The position numbers were made by a program, and so were the translations under genes. From positions 23,619,650 through 23,683,649 of the forward strand of contig NC_079887.1 in NCBI RefSeq assembly GCF_029227915.1: a stretch of DNA of 64,000 bases. The letters are read 5' to 3'. The stretch comes from Hydractinia symbiolongicarpus (lineage: Eukaryota; Cnidaria; Hydrozoa; Anthoathecata; Hydractiniidae). Below, piece by piece: positions 30,503 to 41,788 of this stretch (the stretch's first letter is position 1; every line of letters starts with the position of its first letter). The notes beneath the pieces were generated by a model. The model searched no databases. It was not told where the DNA came from and saw nothing but the letters and a program-made list of their open reading frames with translations.

Positions 30503-33500
30503 TTTGTCCCAAAAACGATTAAAATTATATGTACTTTTTTTATAGTCCTTGGTCTTCACATCAACACCAAAAGCAAAAAAAACAACAGAATTAAGTAAAA
30601 GGACTGTTCAAAAACGCAACAAATTCATCTTAGGCCAACTTCAGCTTACTACAGGTTAACACAATTTTACTCAGTTAGTTAACATATATATATACCCATA
30701 CACAAACATAGAGTTGATAAATTAAGGCTAAGACTAATTTTTGCAAATTAACGGTACTGTAAATAAGGTTAACTTAAAACAAAACATAATTTCAAAAAAT
30801 GAATTCATATAACATATATACAGCAAAAGTGTACTCATAAAAGTTTGAACTAGAAACTTTCAAGTCATACAAACATAATACAATATAAGCACATAATTTT
30901 GCTATTGCTTGATAATTCAGGTGGTGGTGCTGAGACATTGGTAACACAAACCTCGAAGTTAGTAAAATCCTTCACTGAAGAAGATAAAGAGAAAATTTTG
31001 AGTCAGGCAGATGTTTTTCCTTCTGTTATAAGTGCAGAAACAATGATAGCAATGAAAGTTGATCTTGGAATTCCCTGGGAGAAATTGAAAAAGATGGGAA
31101 GGTGAGCAAATTAAAATTATCAAATTATGTCATGTGCTATAAACAGCCAAAAATGCATAATATTATATAAATTTATCAATAAATTTCGTATTCCTTTTCT
31201 GTGTTAAATTACAGGTGGCTAAAATCATTGAAAATAAACGTTGACTCTCAATCAAAACAACGACAAATAGCTAAAAAATGGACTGGTGAAGATATAGCTG
31301 TTGAAATGATAAACTTCCAGTTCCCAAAGGACAAAAAAGGGGAAATTCTTGTTTGAGGATGCACCATGGGGTTATCTTATTGATGTTGTTACACTGTATT
31401 ATCTTGATGCACTCACAGAGTAAGTTAAAACTTTCAATATGTAGGAAGTTGCTTTTTTGGCTATTAAACTTTAAAATGGTAAACTTATCAAATTATCAGA
31501 CTGACATTCAATTCAAACTTACAACATTAAAAATTGTATTAATGTATCATTGCAAGTAACACACATGGACTGAATTTCATTTAGACATTCTCAGTTTGTT
31601 GAAAGAAGCACCTATCAAAATGAAATTCATGTGAAAATCGGGGGAGACCATGGAGGAAAATCATTTAAAATGTCCTACCAATGTTGTAACACAGTTTATC
31701 CAAATAGCAGAGGAAACACAGTTGTGTTTAGCTATTTTGAGGCAAAAGACTTTAGGATAAACTTGAAACTAGGTTTGTCGCGATTCAGTGATCAAATAGA
31801 TTTACTACAAACATTAGACTGGAGGTGAGTTACAGAATTGACGTATCAATGAAAAAAATATTTTCATACAGTAATCAAAAATTGCAAAAACCATAAAAAC
31901 TATAAAAATACTAACATATACTACAATATATATTTCCTAGAATGTTAAAAACAAATGCTAAAAAGGCAGCAAATTCATGAATTTGAAAAAGGGAATTATG
32001 CATATACTAAATAATTTTTAGACAAAAAAATATCAGGGTATTCATGTTCGGTGACTATGAATTTTTGTGTGTGATATATGGAATAACCGGTGCAAGCGGT
32101 ATGTAACTTTCAAAAAAAAAAAGAAAAATTATTCTAAATGATGTTGCAATCACTCAATATTTCAATGAAATTTTCTACAGGTCGTCATTGCTGCCTTTTT
32201 TGTGAAATAACATCAAAAAAAATGAAAACACCTCCATTAAAAAGAGGAACAATAAAAAAACGAACCTTGGAATCACTGAAAAGTGACCTAACAAGATTTC
32301 GAAATGCTGGCGGCAACATAAGTAACGCAAAAAACTTCAATAATGTTATTGACGATGCTATGTTCAACATACCTCTTGATCAAGTTAGTAATTTCAATTT
32401 GACTAAAGGAAGTTAAAATGCAAAAATAACTTTCACATATTATTTCTCTCCAGGTAGCACTACCATCACTACACATTTCTTTGGGAACATATTTGAAATT
32501 TTTCAATATGCCAGAAGATCAATGTCATCTCTTGGATGTCAAGATAGCAGGCAGTGCCGCAATCAAAAACAAAACAATGTCAGATGAAAGCTTTGAGTCA
32601 TATGTGGCGGCACAAATTAAAATACGCCACTTGGAATATCTTGTTCAAGATTACCACAACAAAATTAATCTTGTTCATGAAGCCATTACCACGAACATAT
32701 TAACAAGACCTGAAAAAGAAGAGGAGATACTGAGCATCTATCATCCAAGACTGAAACACTTGAATGATAAAATGAGAGAAAAGGTAATTCTCTCATATCA
32801 TAGGGCAGGGTTTTAATCTTACACTTGAATTATGTAACTATACAAATTTTTCCCACTATAAAACATGCATTATCATTAATTATTAAAATATATTTGAAAC
32901 AAAATCGCACTGAGGAAAATTCAAACAAAGTATGATGATTATTTTTTTCTTTATTTTTTAAGTTGGCACAAATTGATGAATTGGAGGAAAACAACATTTT
33001 GGAGAAAAACACAGGGCCTTGTGTGAAGTCATTAGACACAAAATACCATGGAAAATCCTTTATTGGTAATGACGTACATAAAATGTTAAAGGTAAATTGG
33101 TGTTTCGATTGGTTATATATACAAATTTTTTACAAAAATCAATTTTCAAAAGTATTTTTATATGAATTTCAATCTCCTTGTTCATACATCATAAAATTTT
33201 TTTCAATAGGTGAAAAATATACTGGAATTATGCAACAGCATCCCTATCTTGGTAGTGAATTTGGGATTTTGTGATACTGATATACACCGAGAATCCATTC
33301 AGATATGTACAAACTTCAAGCTCCTTTTTAATTACTATTCAAAGTGCCACAACTTGATGAATTCTGTAAAAAACTTTGAAAATGCAAAGATACAGGAATT
33401 AGGTAGCTATGCTTTACTTTTTTCTCACCACATAAGTCTTGGTGCCTAATATCAGTCTTGTGACAATCAGGTGTGTGTTATGCTATCCAATTTAAAAATG

Positions 33501-33768
33501 AAAATTTATCGCTATGAACAATTTTTGAACAGCGAACAATTTTTGTTAATGCTTTGGGATTTAAATCTTTTTTTAAATATTCGTGTCAGTTTTTCAAGAT
33601 TTTGTTTCAGATACAGCTATCAAAACTTTAATGAGTTTCTTGAGGAAAACTTTCCCAGGTGAATCTGTTACACCAAAACTACACATGGTGGAAAATCATG
33701 TTGTAGATTTCATTTCAAAATGGAAAATCGGTTTGGGATTGTATATATGGTGAACAAGGCGGGGAGAG

Positions 33769-33937
33769 TGTTGATATATTCGGTCACGGCATTTTAGATG
33801 TTGTGATGACTAAGCATTTTTAGTTTGTTCTAGAGGGTTCTACGCAATATGGTAGACCTTGCTTTTGCATAAGACTTACATTCGTACTTATAATTCTTGG
33901 TGTCACTTCTTGTGTTCAATCCTCCATGATGTTAACA
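33769..33937 (+). repeat. copia 5' LTR
   Basis: TGTTGATATATTC...TTAACA, 169 bp, matching the 3' LTR except for one G/C difference near position 161. Confidence 0.93.
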
Positions 33938-34780
33938 GGTTATGGGCCCAGTGCCACCAGCCAGTGGAAGAATATTAGTTTCGATGGAGATGAAAGAAAG
34001 TTTGAATTGTGGGAAGTTAAATTTCTTGGATACATGAAGATACGCAAACTGAAACATGTTTTTGTTGGCAATGAGGACATATCTGCTGATGAAAATGAAA
34101 CTGCTTTTTCTGAATTGATCCAATTCCTCGATGAACGTTCGATATCACTTATAATGAGAGACGCACGTGACGACGGTAGAAAAGCATTCAAAATTCCCCA
34201 GGATCATTATGCTGGAAGTGGGAAACCAAGAATCATAGCCCTGTATACCCAACTAACTTCATTAAAGAAAAGTGAGACTGAACCGATAACAGATTACATC
34301 TTGAGAGCTGAATCTGCTGCAAATGCACTTAGAAATGCTGACGAAATTGTTAGTGACGGACTACTTGTTGCGATGGTAGTTAAGGGGTTGCCAGATAGAT
34401 ATAAAGCATTTATTGCTGTAACCTCTCAATCAGAACATTTGATTCAGAACTTTCAGAAGTTCAAGCAATCACTCAAGAATTTTGAGGATACTGAACGTAC
34501 TCGTACCGAGAAACCGGCTGGCGACAATGTTATGAATACTGTTGACCAGAGGCAGACACCGGGTAAATTGATTTGTTATAACTGTGGTAAAGCAGGAGAT
34601 AAATCATTTGCATGCAGAAATACCAAAATTAGAAAGTGGTGTTCGGTATGTAAGACCTCTTCGCATACTGACAAAGTTTGCAGAAAGCAAAAACATGCGA
34701 CTAAAACTGTCAATGACAACACTGAAGTAAAAAAAAAGATCATTCTTATGCTTTCAAAATTAGTGATAGCATCCATTTAA
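33926..34780 (+). CDS. copia gag with zinc knuckle
   Basis: The ATG lies in the last bases of the LTR and the frame reads through the primer-binding site. 284 residues. The N-terminal gag region has QWKNISFDGDERKFELWEVK and PITDYILRAESAANALR. A CCHC-like knuckle is present (CYNCGKAGDKSFAC; the usual His is not at the expected place) and a second CSVCKTSSHTDKVC. The frame leaves the pol frame at nine A's (34729-34737). Past that point, the pol frame opens immediately, one base back. Copia elements usually make one Gag-Pol chain, so this is a one-base indel or a frameshift site. Confidence 0.85.
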   Translation: MMLTGYGPSATSQWKNISFDGDERKFELWEVKFLGYMKIRKLKHVFVGNEDISADENETAFSELIQFLDERSISLIMRDARDDGRKAFKIPQDHYAGSGKPRIIALYTQLTSLKKSETEPITDYILRAESAANALRNADEIVSDGLLVAMVVKGLPDRYKAFIAVTSQSEHLIQNFQKFKQSLKNFEDTERTRTEKPAGDNVMNTVDQRQTPGKLICYNCGKAGDKSFACRNTKIRKWCSVCKTSSHTDKVCRKQKHATKTVNDNTEVKKKIILMLSKLVIASI

Positions 34781-37700
34781 CCAGTGACATTGGTGAGAAA
34801 ATTTTAGTAGATTGTGGAGCTACAACTCACATCGTTAACACAGATGCAAACTTCATCCATACCGATGAATCTTTAAAGCCGGAAGAACACTACATTGAGC
34901 TAGCAGATGGCTCAAAGTCTAACAACCTTGCCAAGAAGAAGGGGACAGTTTTAATTTCGTTGCAAGACAACAATGGGAATATTGCTGATGTCAAAATGGA
35001 GAATGTGTTATTTGTACCTTCATTTCCCCAAAATATATTTTCAGTCCAGTCGGCAACAAAAAAGGGTGCGAAAGTAGTTTTTGATGGTAACCGTGGGACA
35101 TTAACTACTCATGATAATGTAAAATTTCCTATCAATCAACATGGTAGGCTATACTATCTGTGTAAAACATCTGTTGGGAGAAATCGATTAGAAAGTCTTG
35201 AAATGTGGCATAAATTACTCGGCCACTGCAACATTGCTGATGTTCGAAAACTTGAAAATGTCGTTCAAGGTATGACCATTTCTGATTCAAGTCAATTCAA
35301 TTGTGAAACATGCATCCTCGCGAAGAAAACTGATACCCGTAACCGAGATGCTGATACCCGTGCCTCCAAACCGTTTGAATTAATTCACACAGACCTTGCA
35401 GGTCCTGTTGATCCTGTTGCAAAGGACGGTTTCAGATACGCTATTATTTTTACCGATGACTACTCTGGGTGCTCGTTTACCTATTATTTGAAAGAAAAAT
35501 CAGATGCACTGAAAGCGACCGAAAAATTTCTTGCTGATGTTAACCCATATGGCAAAGTCAAATCATTCAATTTCCATGCTGATATATTTCCAACCGGTGA
35601 TGTGAGTCGCATGAGGAGTGATAATGGTGGTGAATATATATCTAACGAGTTTAAGTCGCTGCTCAGGAAAAACAACATAAAACATGAGCTATCTTCTCCA
35701 CATTCACCACACCAGAATGGAACTGCTGAGCGTAATTGGAGAACATTATTTGATATGGCCCGTGCATTGCTGATTGAATCGGGGTTGCCGAAATACCTCT
35801 GGACCTATGCATTGATGACCGCTACGCACATCAGAAACCGTTGTTATGTTCAACGCATCAAAAGTACACCATACAGTTTGATTACCGGTCGCAAACCTGA
35901 TGTTTCCAAACTCCATGTCTTCGGAACTGTATGTTATGCTTACACTCCTAACACGAAAAAGCTGGACCCACGATGCAAGAAGGGGTATTTTGTCGGTTAT
36001 GATCGAGAAAGTCCAGCTTATCTTGTCTATTACCCTGATAACCACACCGTGATGAAGCATAGAGTTGTAACCTTCACTGAAAAGTTTCAAAACGAAGAAA
36101 CAAACGATGATCAAATCATGCCTCAAACAGCTGAAGTACCAGAACCAGCTGAAGTGTCAGTGGAGCAGTCAGAACCGAAAGAGCAATCTGAATCGCGATA
36201 CCCGACAAGACAGCGACAGCCACCATCGTACCTAGCAGATTATGACCAGAGCGAAAACTCTGATGACAACGACCATGTGAGCTATATAGATTATTGTTAT
36301 TTAATGGACACACCGCAAACATATCAGACCGCTATTAACCGAAATGACTCATGCAAGTGGAAAGCGGCAATGGATGAACAAATCGAGTCACTTCAAACCA
36401 ATGACACCTATACGTTGACAGACCCACCAAAAGATCGCAAAGTTATCGGTGGAAAATGGGTATTTAACCTCAAAGGAGACCCAGAACAACCTATTTACAA
36501 GGCTAGATATGTTGCAAAAGGATTTAGCCAGATCGAGGGAGTTGATTATGTCGAAACGTTTTCACCAACCGCACGCATGGAGACAGTTAGGTCACTCATG
36601 CAGGTCGCAGTGCAAGAAAACCTTACCCTACACCAGATGGATGTGAAGAGTGCTTTCCTTCATGCTGCCCTTAACGAAGAAGTATATGTTACACAGCCGG
36701 CCGGGTATGAAATCGAAGGGAAAGTATGGAAACTAAACAAATCGCTCTATGGACTGAAGCAAAGTGGTCGAAACTGGCACAACTTACTTCATGACTACCT
36801 AATAGAACTTGGTTTTAAACAATCAGCAGCAGATCCATGTCTCTTCTTCAAACGCAATGAGAGTGAGATTATTTTTCTGTTGATATGGGTAGATGATATT
36901 ATTATTGCAGGTAGTTCAACCGATGTCATAAACGAGATTAAAAGTCAATTGTCATCGAAGTTTCATATGAAGGACCTTGGAACTCTATCAACTTTCCTTG
37001 GAATCAAATTTAGTCAACAAAATGGAAGTATTACAATGTCTCAAGCACATTATCTTGAAAACATCTTGAAAGCTTTTGATATGCATAACTGCAAACCACG
37101 ATCAACCCCGTGTGAGCAAAACGTTAATGCCTACATGGAAGCCAACCTTCAAATCGATAACCAGCGAAAATACCGTCAAATGGTTGGAAGTCTGATATAC
37201 GCAATGTCATGCACACGACCAGACCTTGCCTTTGTTGTAACGAAATTATCAGAAAAATTGTCTTGTCCTGAACCTGCTAACTGGGCAATGTTGAAGCATG
37301 TATTCCAGTACGTCAAGAAAACAACAGCGTATGAATTAACATTCACCGCATCGTCTGCACAACCGAGAATCTACGCCTTTTGTGATGCTGATTGGGCATC
37401 ATCAACGAATGACCGCCGCAGTGTAACTGGATACCACATTAGCCTAAACGAGCTTGGACCGCCTATCAGCTGGAAATCCAAGAAGCAGACATCTGTCGCG
37501 TTATCAACTTGTGAGGCAGAGTACATGGCACTGTCCGCAGCGTGCCAAGAAATTATTTATCTTAGTCGATTGGTTAGCGAGTTATTACCGTTTACCATGT
37601 TAACACCGATGCTTATGAATGACAACCAAGGTGCATTGTCTTTGGTTAAGAATCCTGTTAAGCATTCGAAATCGAAGCATATCGATATACGCTTTCATTT

Positions 37701-37848
37701 TATTCGCGATTGTTACCGCGATTCCCGCATTTATTTGGATCACGTGCCGTCAGATGAAAACATCGCTGACATCTATACTAAACCTCCGAAGAGACACTAT
37801 TTACAGAAATTCGAACGATATCTTTTTGGACAGAAACTTGACCTCTAG
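34738..37848 (+). CDS. copia pol: protease, integrase, RT, RNase H
   Basis: The frame is open from just after the A-run; the first Met in it is at 34960. In order: aspartic protease VDCGATTHI (about 34810), GAG-pre-integrase zinc region (HKLLGHCN...CETC), integrase with D in HTDLAGP, D in RSDNGGEY and E in HQNGTAERNWR, RT starting GGKWVFNLKGDPEQPIYKAR with QMDVKSAFLHA (motif A) and LIWVDDIIIAG (motif C), and RNase H with DADWASSTNDRRS and LSTCEAEYMA. All catalytic acids are present and the rest of the frame has no stop. It looks capable of activity once expressed, apart from the shift before protease. Confidence 0.93.
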   Translation, partial: DHSYAFKISDSIHLTSDIGEKILVDCGATTHIVNTDANFIHTDESLKPEEHYIELADGSKSNNLAKKKGTVLISLQDNNGNIADVKMENVLFVPSFPQNIFSVQSATKKGAKVVFDGNRGTLTTHDNVKFPINQHGRLYYLCKTSVGRNRLESLEMWHKLLGHCNIADVRKLENVVQGMTISDSSQFNCETCILAKKTDTRNRDADTRASKPFELIHTDLAGPVDPVAKDGFRYAIIFTDDYSGCSFTYYLKEKSDALKATEKFLADVNPYGKVKSFNFHADIFPTGDVSRMRSDNGGEYISNEFKSLLRKNNIKHELSSPHSPHQNGTAERNWRTLFDMARALLIESGLPKYLWTYALMTATHIRNRCYVQRIKSTPYSLITGRKPDVSKLHVFGTVCYAYTPNTKKLDPRCKKGYFVGYDRESPAYLVYYPDNHTVMKHRVVTFTEKFQNEETNDDQIMPQTAEVPEPAEVSVEQSEPKEQSESRYPTRQRQPPSYLADYDQSENSDDNDHVSYIDYCYLMDTPQTYQTAINRNDSCKWKAAMDEQIESLQTNDTYTLTDPPKDRKVIGGKWVFNLKGDPEQPIYKARYVAKGFSQIEGVDYVETFSPTARMETVRSLMQVAVQENLTLHQMDVKSAFLHAALNEEVYVTQPAGYEIEGKVWKLNKSLYGLKQSGRNWHNLLHDYLIELGFKQSAADPCLFFKRNESEIIFLLIWVDDIIIAGSSTDVINEIKSQLSSKFHMKDLGTLSTFLGIKFSQQNGSITMSQAHYLENILKAFDMHNCKPRSTPCEQNVNAYMEANLQIDNQRKYRQMVGSLIYAMSCTRPDLAFVVTKLSEKLSCPEPANWAMLKHVFQYVKKTTAYELTFTASSAQPRIYAFCDADWASSTNDRRSVTGYHISLNELGPPISWKSKKQTSVALSTCEAEYMALSAACQEIIYLSRLVSELLPFTMLTPMLMNDNQGALSLVKNPVKHSKSKHIDIRFHFIRDCYRDSRIYLDHVPSDENIADIYTKPPKRHYLQKFERYLFGQKLDL

Positions 37849-37854
37849 AGGGGG

Positions 37855-38023
37855 TGTTGATATATTCGGTCACGGCATTTTAGATGTTGTGATGACTAAG
37901 CATTTTTAGTTTGTTCTAGAGGGTTCTACGCAATATGGTAGACCTTGCTTTTGCATAAGACTTACATTCGTACTTATAATTCTTGGTGTCACTTCTTGTG
38001 TTCAATCCTCCATCATGTTAACA
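37855..38023 (+). repeat. copia 3' LTR
   Basis: Near-perfect copy of the 5' LTR, preceded by a G-rich polypurine tract and followed by the GAGAG target duplication. Confidence 0.93.
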
Positions 38024-38197
38024 GAGAGCATTCACCCTGAGTTTAATATGTTGAGAAGCACATATAGTAGTGTGAGACCACCAACATCAAGAGTGCGTGT
38101 CATTATGGAACAACACCATTTGAAAGTAACACCAGTATGCAAAATCTATATTCCTAAGATTAAGAAACGGAAATCGAAGAATGATTTAGACTATTAG

Positions 38198-38880
38198 CTG
38201 AGATAGCCAGTGGGGAAAGTATATAATGTATAGTAATTTTAACATTCAGATCATTAGCTGAGATAGCCAGCGAGAATGTATATAGTACATTTTTTAGTAC
38301 AATTTAACATGAGTATAATACTTACAAATTAGCTTTAGTTGTTGCTAAAAAAATATCAGGTGATTAATCCATTGCCAATGACACCATGTTGATTTTTCGA
38401 CTTTTCGATTGACTTCAACGACCACGAAAATTCCCAAACTTTAGACTCACATATCTCGTAAAAAAAATATGTAAGTAAGATAAGGTTTTTTTTAGAAGGT
38501 TAACCAAGTATTCCCCCATACGAGTATGCAATTAGTTTGTTCAGAAAAACTTCTGAACGCGATTATTTGAGCATTATCCTGGGATGAGCAAAACGAAACT
38601 TTTAAAATGATTCCATATTTCCCTGAAGAGCCACCGACATACTTGCGAAGTTCGTTCTTCCTTGTTTCTGCTTGATTGAAATTCCCAAGCACGTGGTCAA
38701 ACTTTCCGAAGCCAAAAATAATACTTTAATCACAATTCAATAGATCTTTTATTCAAAATCAATCAAGCATAACAATTCTTTGATGCCGCAGCCGCGACTA
38801 CCATCTTGAAATTTCGCTGACGTAATCACAAATTTCTTGCGCGAGCAAAATCTCTGAAGTTCACGGCTTAAATGAGCGTG
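38198..38880 (+). other. 3' non-coding part and right inverted end of the RING transposon
   Basis: No ORF. It contains a short duplicated phrase ATTAGCTGAGATAGCCAG (38194 and 38252) and closes with the inverted terminal sequence ending AATGAGCGTG. Confidence 0.6.
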
Positions 38881-40289
38881 ATGCAAGCTTTTAAAACTGA
38901 ATTAAAAGCGCGAGAAAAAGTTTCAACCGGTCAGGAGGAAAGCCCTTGTTATTCTGGTGCTTCCCTTTATGTTGGAAATCGACGGAATTTCGATGCGAAA
39001 GAAAGAAAATGTGCTTTTTGTGAAAACCCAGGGCACAAACCGCAATTTTGCTCTATTGTTTCCAAACCGACTGCGCGCTCTTCCATTTTAAAAAGGAAAG
39101 GATTATGCTTTTTATGTCTACAGTCAGGTCATGTAGCAAGACACTGCACAGTTAGATGGAAATGTTTTAAATGTAAGGGACGTCATCATGTGTCTATTTG
39201 CAATAAGGGTAATCGAGACCAGGATAGCATTGATCAGAATGAAGGTGAGGGAACTTCAAATAACGTGGCGAATACTGAATGTGATTTTAACGCAGTTTTG
39301 TTACAAACTTCGTCTGCGGAAATTTTTTCTGATGATAAAAACTGTCACAGGTTTAGAATTTTGTTTGATAGTGGCAGTCAAATGTCATACATTTCTCCGC
39401 AAGCGGCGGAAAAATTGAAATTGGAAACAATCGACAAAAAACAAATGTGTCTTAAAACGTTTGGAGGAGCTAAACAAAACAAAACTTTGGACATGGTTAG
39501 ATTTACCGTTAAAACGAAAAATGACGAAGAAAATATTACGGTAAACGCGTTCGTATCCGAAATATGCTATCCTTTGACAAACCAAAACATCGAGGGTGCA
39601 AAATCTAACTACCCTTTTCTGTGTCGTCTCGATTTAGCAGACAGTAATCCAAAAAATCAACCATTAAGTGTGGATATTTTGATTGGCGGGGATTATTATT
39701 GGTCCTTTATGAAAAACGACATGAAACGTAGCACCAAAGGTGGGCCACAGCAATTTCATCAAAACTGGGATATATTTTAAGTGGCGGAGTCATGGGTACT
39801 AAATTGGATACTTCAGTGAACATTGTTAATACTCATGTTTTAAAAGTGCAAAATAAGTTGAGTGAAAATAAAACACTTGAAGACTTGGTTCAGGGATTTT
39901 GGAACATCGAGACTATGGGAATTAAAAAATCAGAAGAAAACGAGATTTCGGATCATGGTATTGAAGCAGGTGTGACATTTAAAAAAGATCGTTATGAGGT
40001 CAAGCTACCCATAAAAGATCACGATCTGCTTGAAGATAACTATGATCTTTCAAAACAAAGATTAAAAAACATGATTAAAATTTTCAAAAACAAAAGCGAA
40101 TTGTTGAAACAATATGATAACATTATTCGAGAACAAGAAAGTTGTCAAATAATTGAAAAGGCACCAGATGAACACGTTGTAGGACACACCCATTTTTTGC
40201 CGCATAAGCCAGTGATACGGGAAGAAAAAACAACTACGAAGGTGCGCATGGTTTTTGATGGGAGTGCAAAAAAAGTGGTCCTTCTTTAA
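38881..40289 (+). pseudogene. BEL/Pao gag C-terminus, protease and start of RT
   Basis: Gag resumes in frame after the transposon. Three cysteine knuckles (CAFCENPGHKPQFC, CFLCLQSGHVARHC, CFKCKGRHHVSIC) precede an aspartic protease with FRILFDSGSQMSYIS (the DSG active site). A stop at 39778-39780 interrupts the frame, which opens again at 39792 with DLVQGFWNIETMGI and VRMVFDGSAK, the entry of the RT domain. A one-base shift in an A-run near 40270 ends this block. It is inactive as read. Confidence 0.85.
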
Positions 40290-40297
40290 ACGATTGT

Positions 40298-40567
40298 ATG
40301 GAACCTGGCTCCTCCATAGCCACGCCTTTGTTCGATGTTTTAGCCAGATTTCGAGCCAACAACATAGCTTTTATTGCTGATATAGAAAAAGCTTTTCTAC
40401 AAATATCCTTGTTTCCAGGCCATCGAGACTATGTAAGATTTTTGTGGTTTAAGAACATTGATACTATAGACTTTGACAATTTTGATAATAACGATTTAGA
40501 GGAATGGCGAATTTGTAGAGTTTTATTTGGTTTAACAGCCTCGCCATTTTTGCTGAACGCAACGCTT
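40298..40567 (+). pseudogene. BEL/Pao RT, palm motif A region
   Basis: Contains SSIATPLFDVLARFRANNIA, the catalytic-region FIADIEKAFLQI and WRICRVLFGLTASPFLLNAT, standard for BEL RT motifs A and B. The frame is then lost in the inserted DNA that follows and picks up again near 41790. Confidence 0.85.
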
Positions 40568-41788
40568 TCGAAACATACTAAAAACAAGACGTATGATATA
40601 CGTAAACAACCTCGCGAATAAAGTTTACAAAAAGCTGTCTATTAAATTGTGATTTCTGTTACGAAGCTAGACACGACATATTTTGCTATTCAGATGGGCA
40701 ATAACATTTCTTGTGGACTACGCAGTTATTTTTCGAAATTGATTTGTAAGATCTTCTTGAACGGAAAATTCCTCGAAATTTCAATTTTCGTTGGGTCAGT
40801 CTGGGGTAAACTGACTGACAGAAAGAAGAAAGCGAAAACGAGAAATTCTTTTCGCTACAAAAAGAATTTCGTTCTCGTAATTATTTATATATGGTGGAGC
40901 GTCTTCGTTTTTCTCTTACGTATTGTTGTGGAAATTTTATTTTTCGCAGACTACTTTCCAGGCATTTGGAGAGACCTTAATTCTGCCTATATTCACTTTT
41001 GAAAACTTTGGTGGAAACACCTTTACTTTACCAATTAGTTAAATAAAGCTTGTGAACACTAATCTTATCTTTTTAAAAAATAAACAATATGCAGGCGCTG
41101 CATAAACTATCTCGCTATTGAAAATGCACAACTATGAAACATCCACAATGCAATTTCTGCTAACAAAAAATACAGCCTATCATTCATGGTTGAAAGTCGC
41201 GCGATTGAAATGTTTATGAGCTTAAACTCCATTTAGGTGACAAAAATCAAAATTTTGATGTCACTATCATATTCAGCATACTTTTTTTGTTAACTGTGCC
41301 AAATTTTGTCGAAAATAAAGTATTTTAATTTTCGAACCAATTTTGGCCTAAAATGACATTTAGGTGACAAAAAATCAAAATTTTAATGTCACCATGTTCG
41401 GCATACTTTTTTTGTTAACTTTGCCAAGTTTTGTCTAAAATAGTTTTTGGACCAATTTGGCCTAAAATGACGTTAAGTGACAAAAATCAAAATTATGGTG
41501 TCACTATTATGTTCAGCATACTTTTTTTGTTAACTGTGCCAAGGTTTGTCGAAAACAAATACCAAATTTGGCCTGAAACGTCATTTAGATGACTTCCTCC
41601 AAGTACTTAGAGAGTTTAGGTACGAAATTTAAATCTGTGACGTTGCAATTGATTATTTTGGACATAGTTAGTTACGAGTTAGTAAAAAGAAAAAAAAAGT
41701 AAAAATAGTTACCAAGATGAGATTCGAACACACGACTACTCCCGTGTCGGTGCTCAGAGAGGCAAAAATTTCCATTCTTGTAGGACAC
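40568..41788. mobile_element. About 1.2-kb unidentified insertion in the BEL RT
   Basis: It interrupts the RT frame between LLNAT and the HVDDLNGG region. It contains a long inverted repeat near 40835-40880 (GAGAAATTCTTTT...AAAAAGAATTTCG), three to four imperfect tandem units (see separate entry) and, near its right edge, a minus-strand GTGTTCGAATCTC resembling a tRNA box B. A tRNA-derived SINE or a non-autonomous DNA element is possible. No clear target duplication was found, so the borders are approximate. Confidence 0.5.
41229..41590. repeat. Tandem array of 113-128-bp units
   Basis: Three units each contain TTTAGGTGACAAAAATCAAA or a variant, CAGCATACTTTTTTTGTTAA and TTGGCCTAAAATGAC. Units begin near 41229, 41357 and 41471, and a fourth start is visible at about 41582. 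The lengths shrink by internal deletions. Confidence 0.75.

Larger units (their letters stand above)
33769..38023 (+). mobile_element. Ty1/copia retrotransposon, nearly intact
   Basis: 169-bp LTRs at both ends with a single visible difference. 5-bp target duplication GAGAG (33764-33768 and 38024-38028). GGTTATGGGCCCAGTGCC just inside the 5' LTR is complementary to the anticodon arm of initiator tRNA-Met, the half-tRNA priming typical of many copia elements. The polypurine tract TAGAGGGGG precedes the 3' LTR. Gag and pol are open apart from one shift at a run of nine A. It is the youngest insertion in the stack. Confidence 0.93.
30899..38197 (+). pseudogene. Transposase body of the RING transposon, split into exons and by copia
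   Basis: Exon-like blocks with GT/AG borders: about 30899-31102 (ends MGR), 31215-31420 (WLKSLKINVDSQ; a one-base shift near 31353 creates a stop), 31587-31825 (HVKIGGDHGGKSFKMSYQCC), 32022-32100, 32178-32381 (RHCCLFCEITSKK), 32455-32785, 32963-33091 (YHGKSFIGNDVHKML), 33211-33400, 33610-33768 and, after the copia insertion, 38024-38197 (SIHPEFNMLRSTYSSVRPPT). Candidate catalytic acids are the D of GGDHGG and the E of GEQGG, and copia lies right beside the latter. A small insertion (TATATATGG) also breaks the frame just before GEQGG. This copy is dead. The exon structure is read by eye. Confidence 0.6.
29083..38880 (+). mobile_element. RING-finger (RAG1 N-terminus-like) DNA transposon with introns
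   Basis: Ends are imperfect inverted repeats: CACGCTCATT...GAACTTCAGA at the left, and the reverse complement CACGCTCATTTAAGCCGTGA...ACTTCAGA at the right. The 4-bp target duplication is ATGC (29079-29082 and 38881-38884), and the BEL gag frame closes across it. Inside lies a multi-exon plus-strand gene with a RING-type zinc module followed by a DDE-like region. This resembles the N-RAG-TP elements described from molluscs, whose protein is similar to the RAG1 N terminus (from memory; needs a search). A Ty1/copia element sits inside it, so its own length is about 5.5 kb. Confidence 0.75.

Noticed and set aside
40649-41002. 117-residue plus-strand frame in the BEL insert
   Set aside because: Unusual composition, contains the hairpin-forming repeat, and no motif is recognised.
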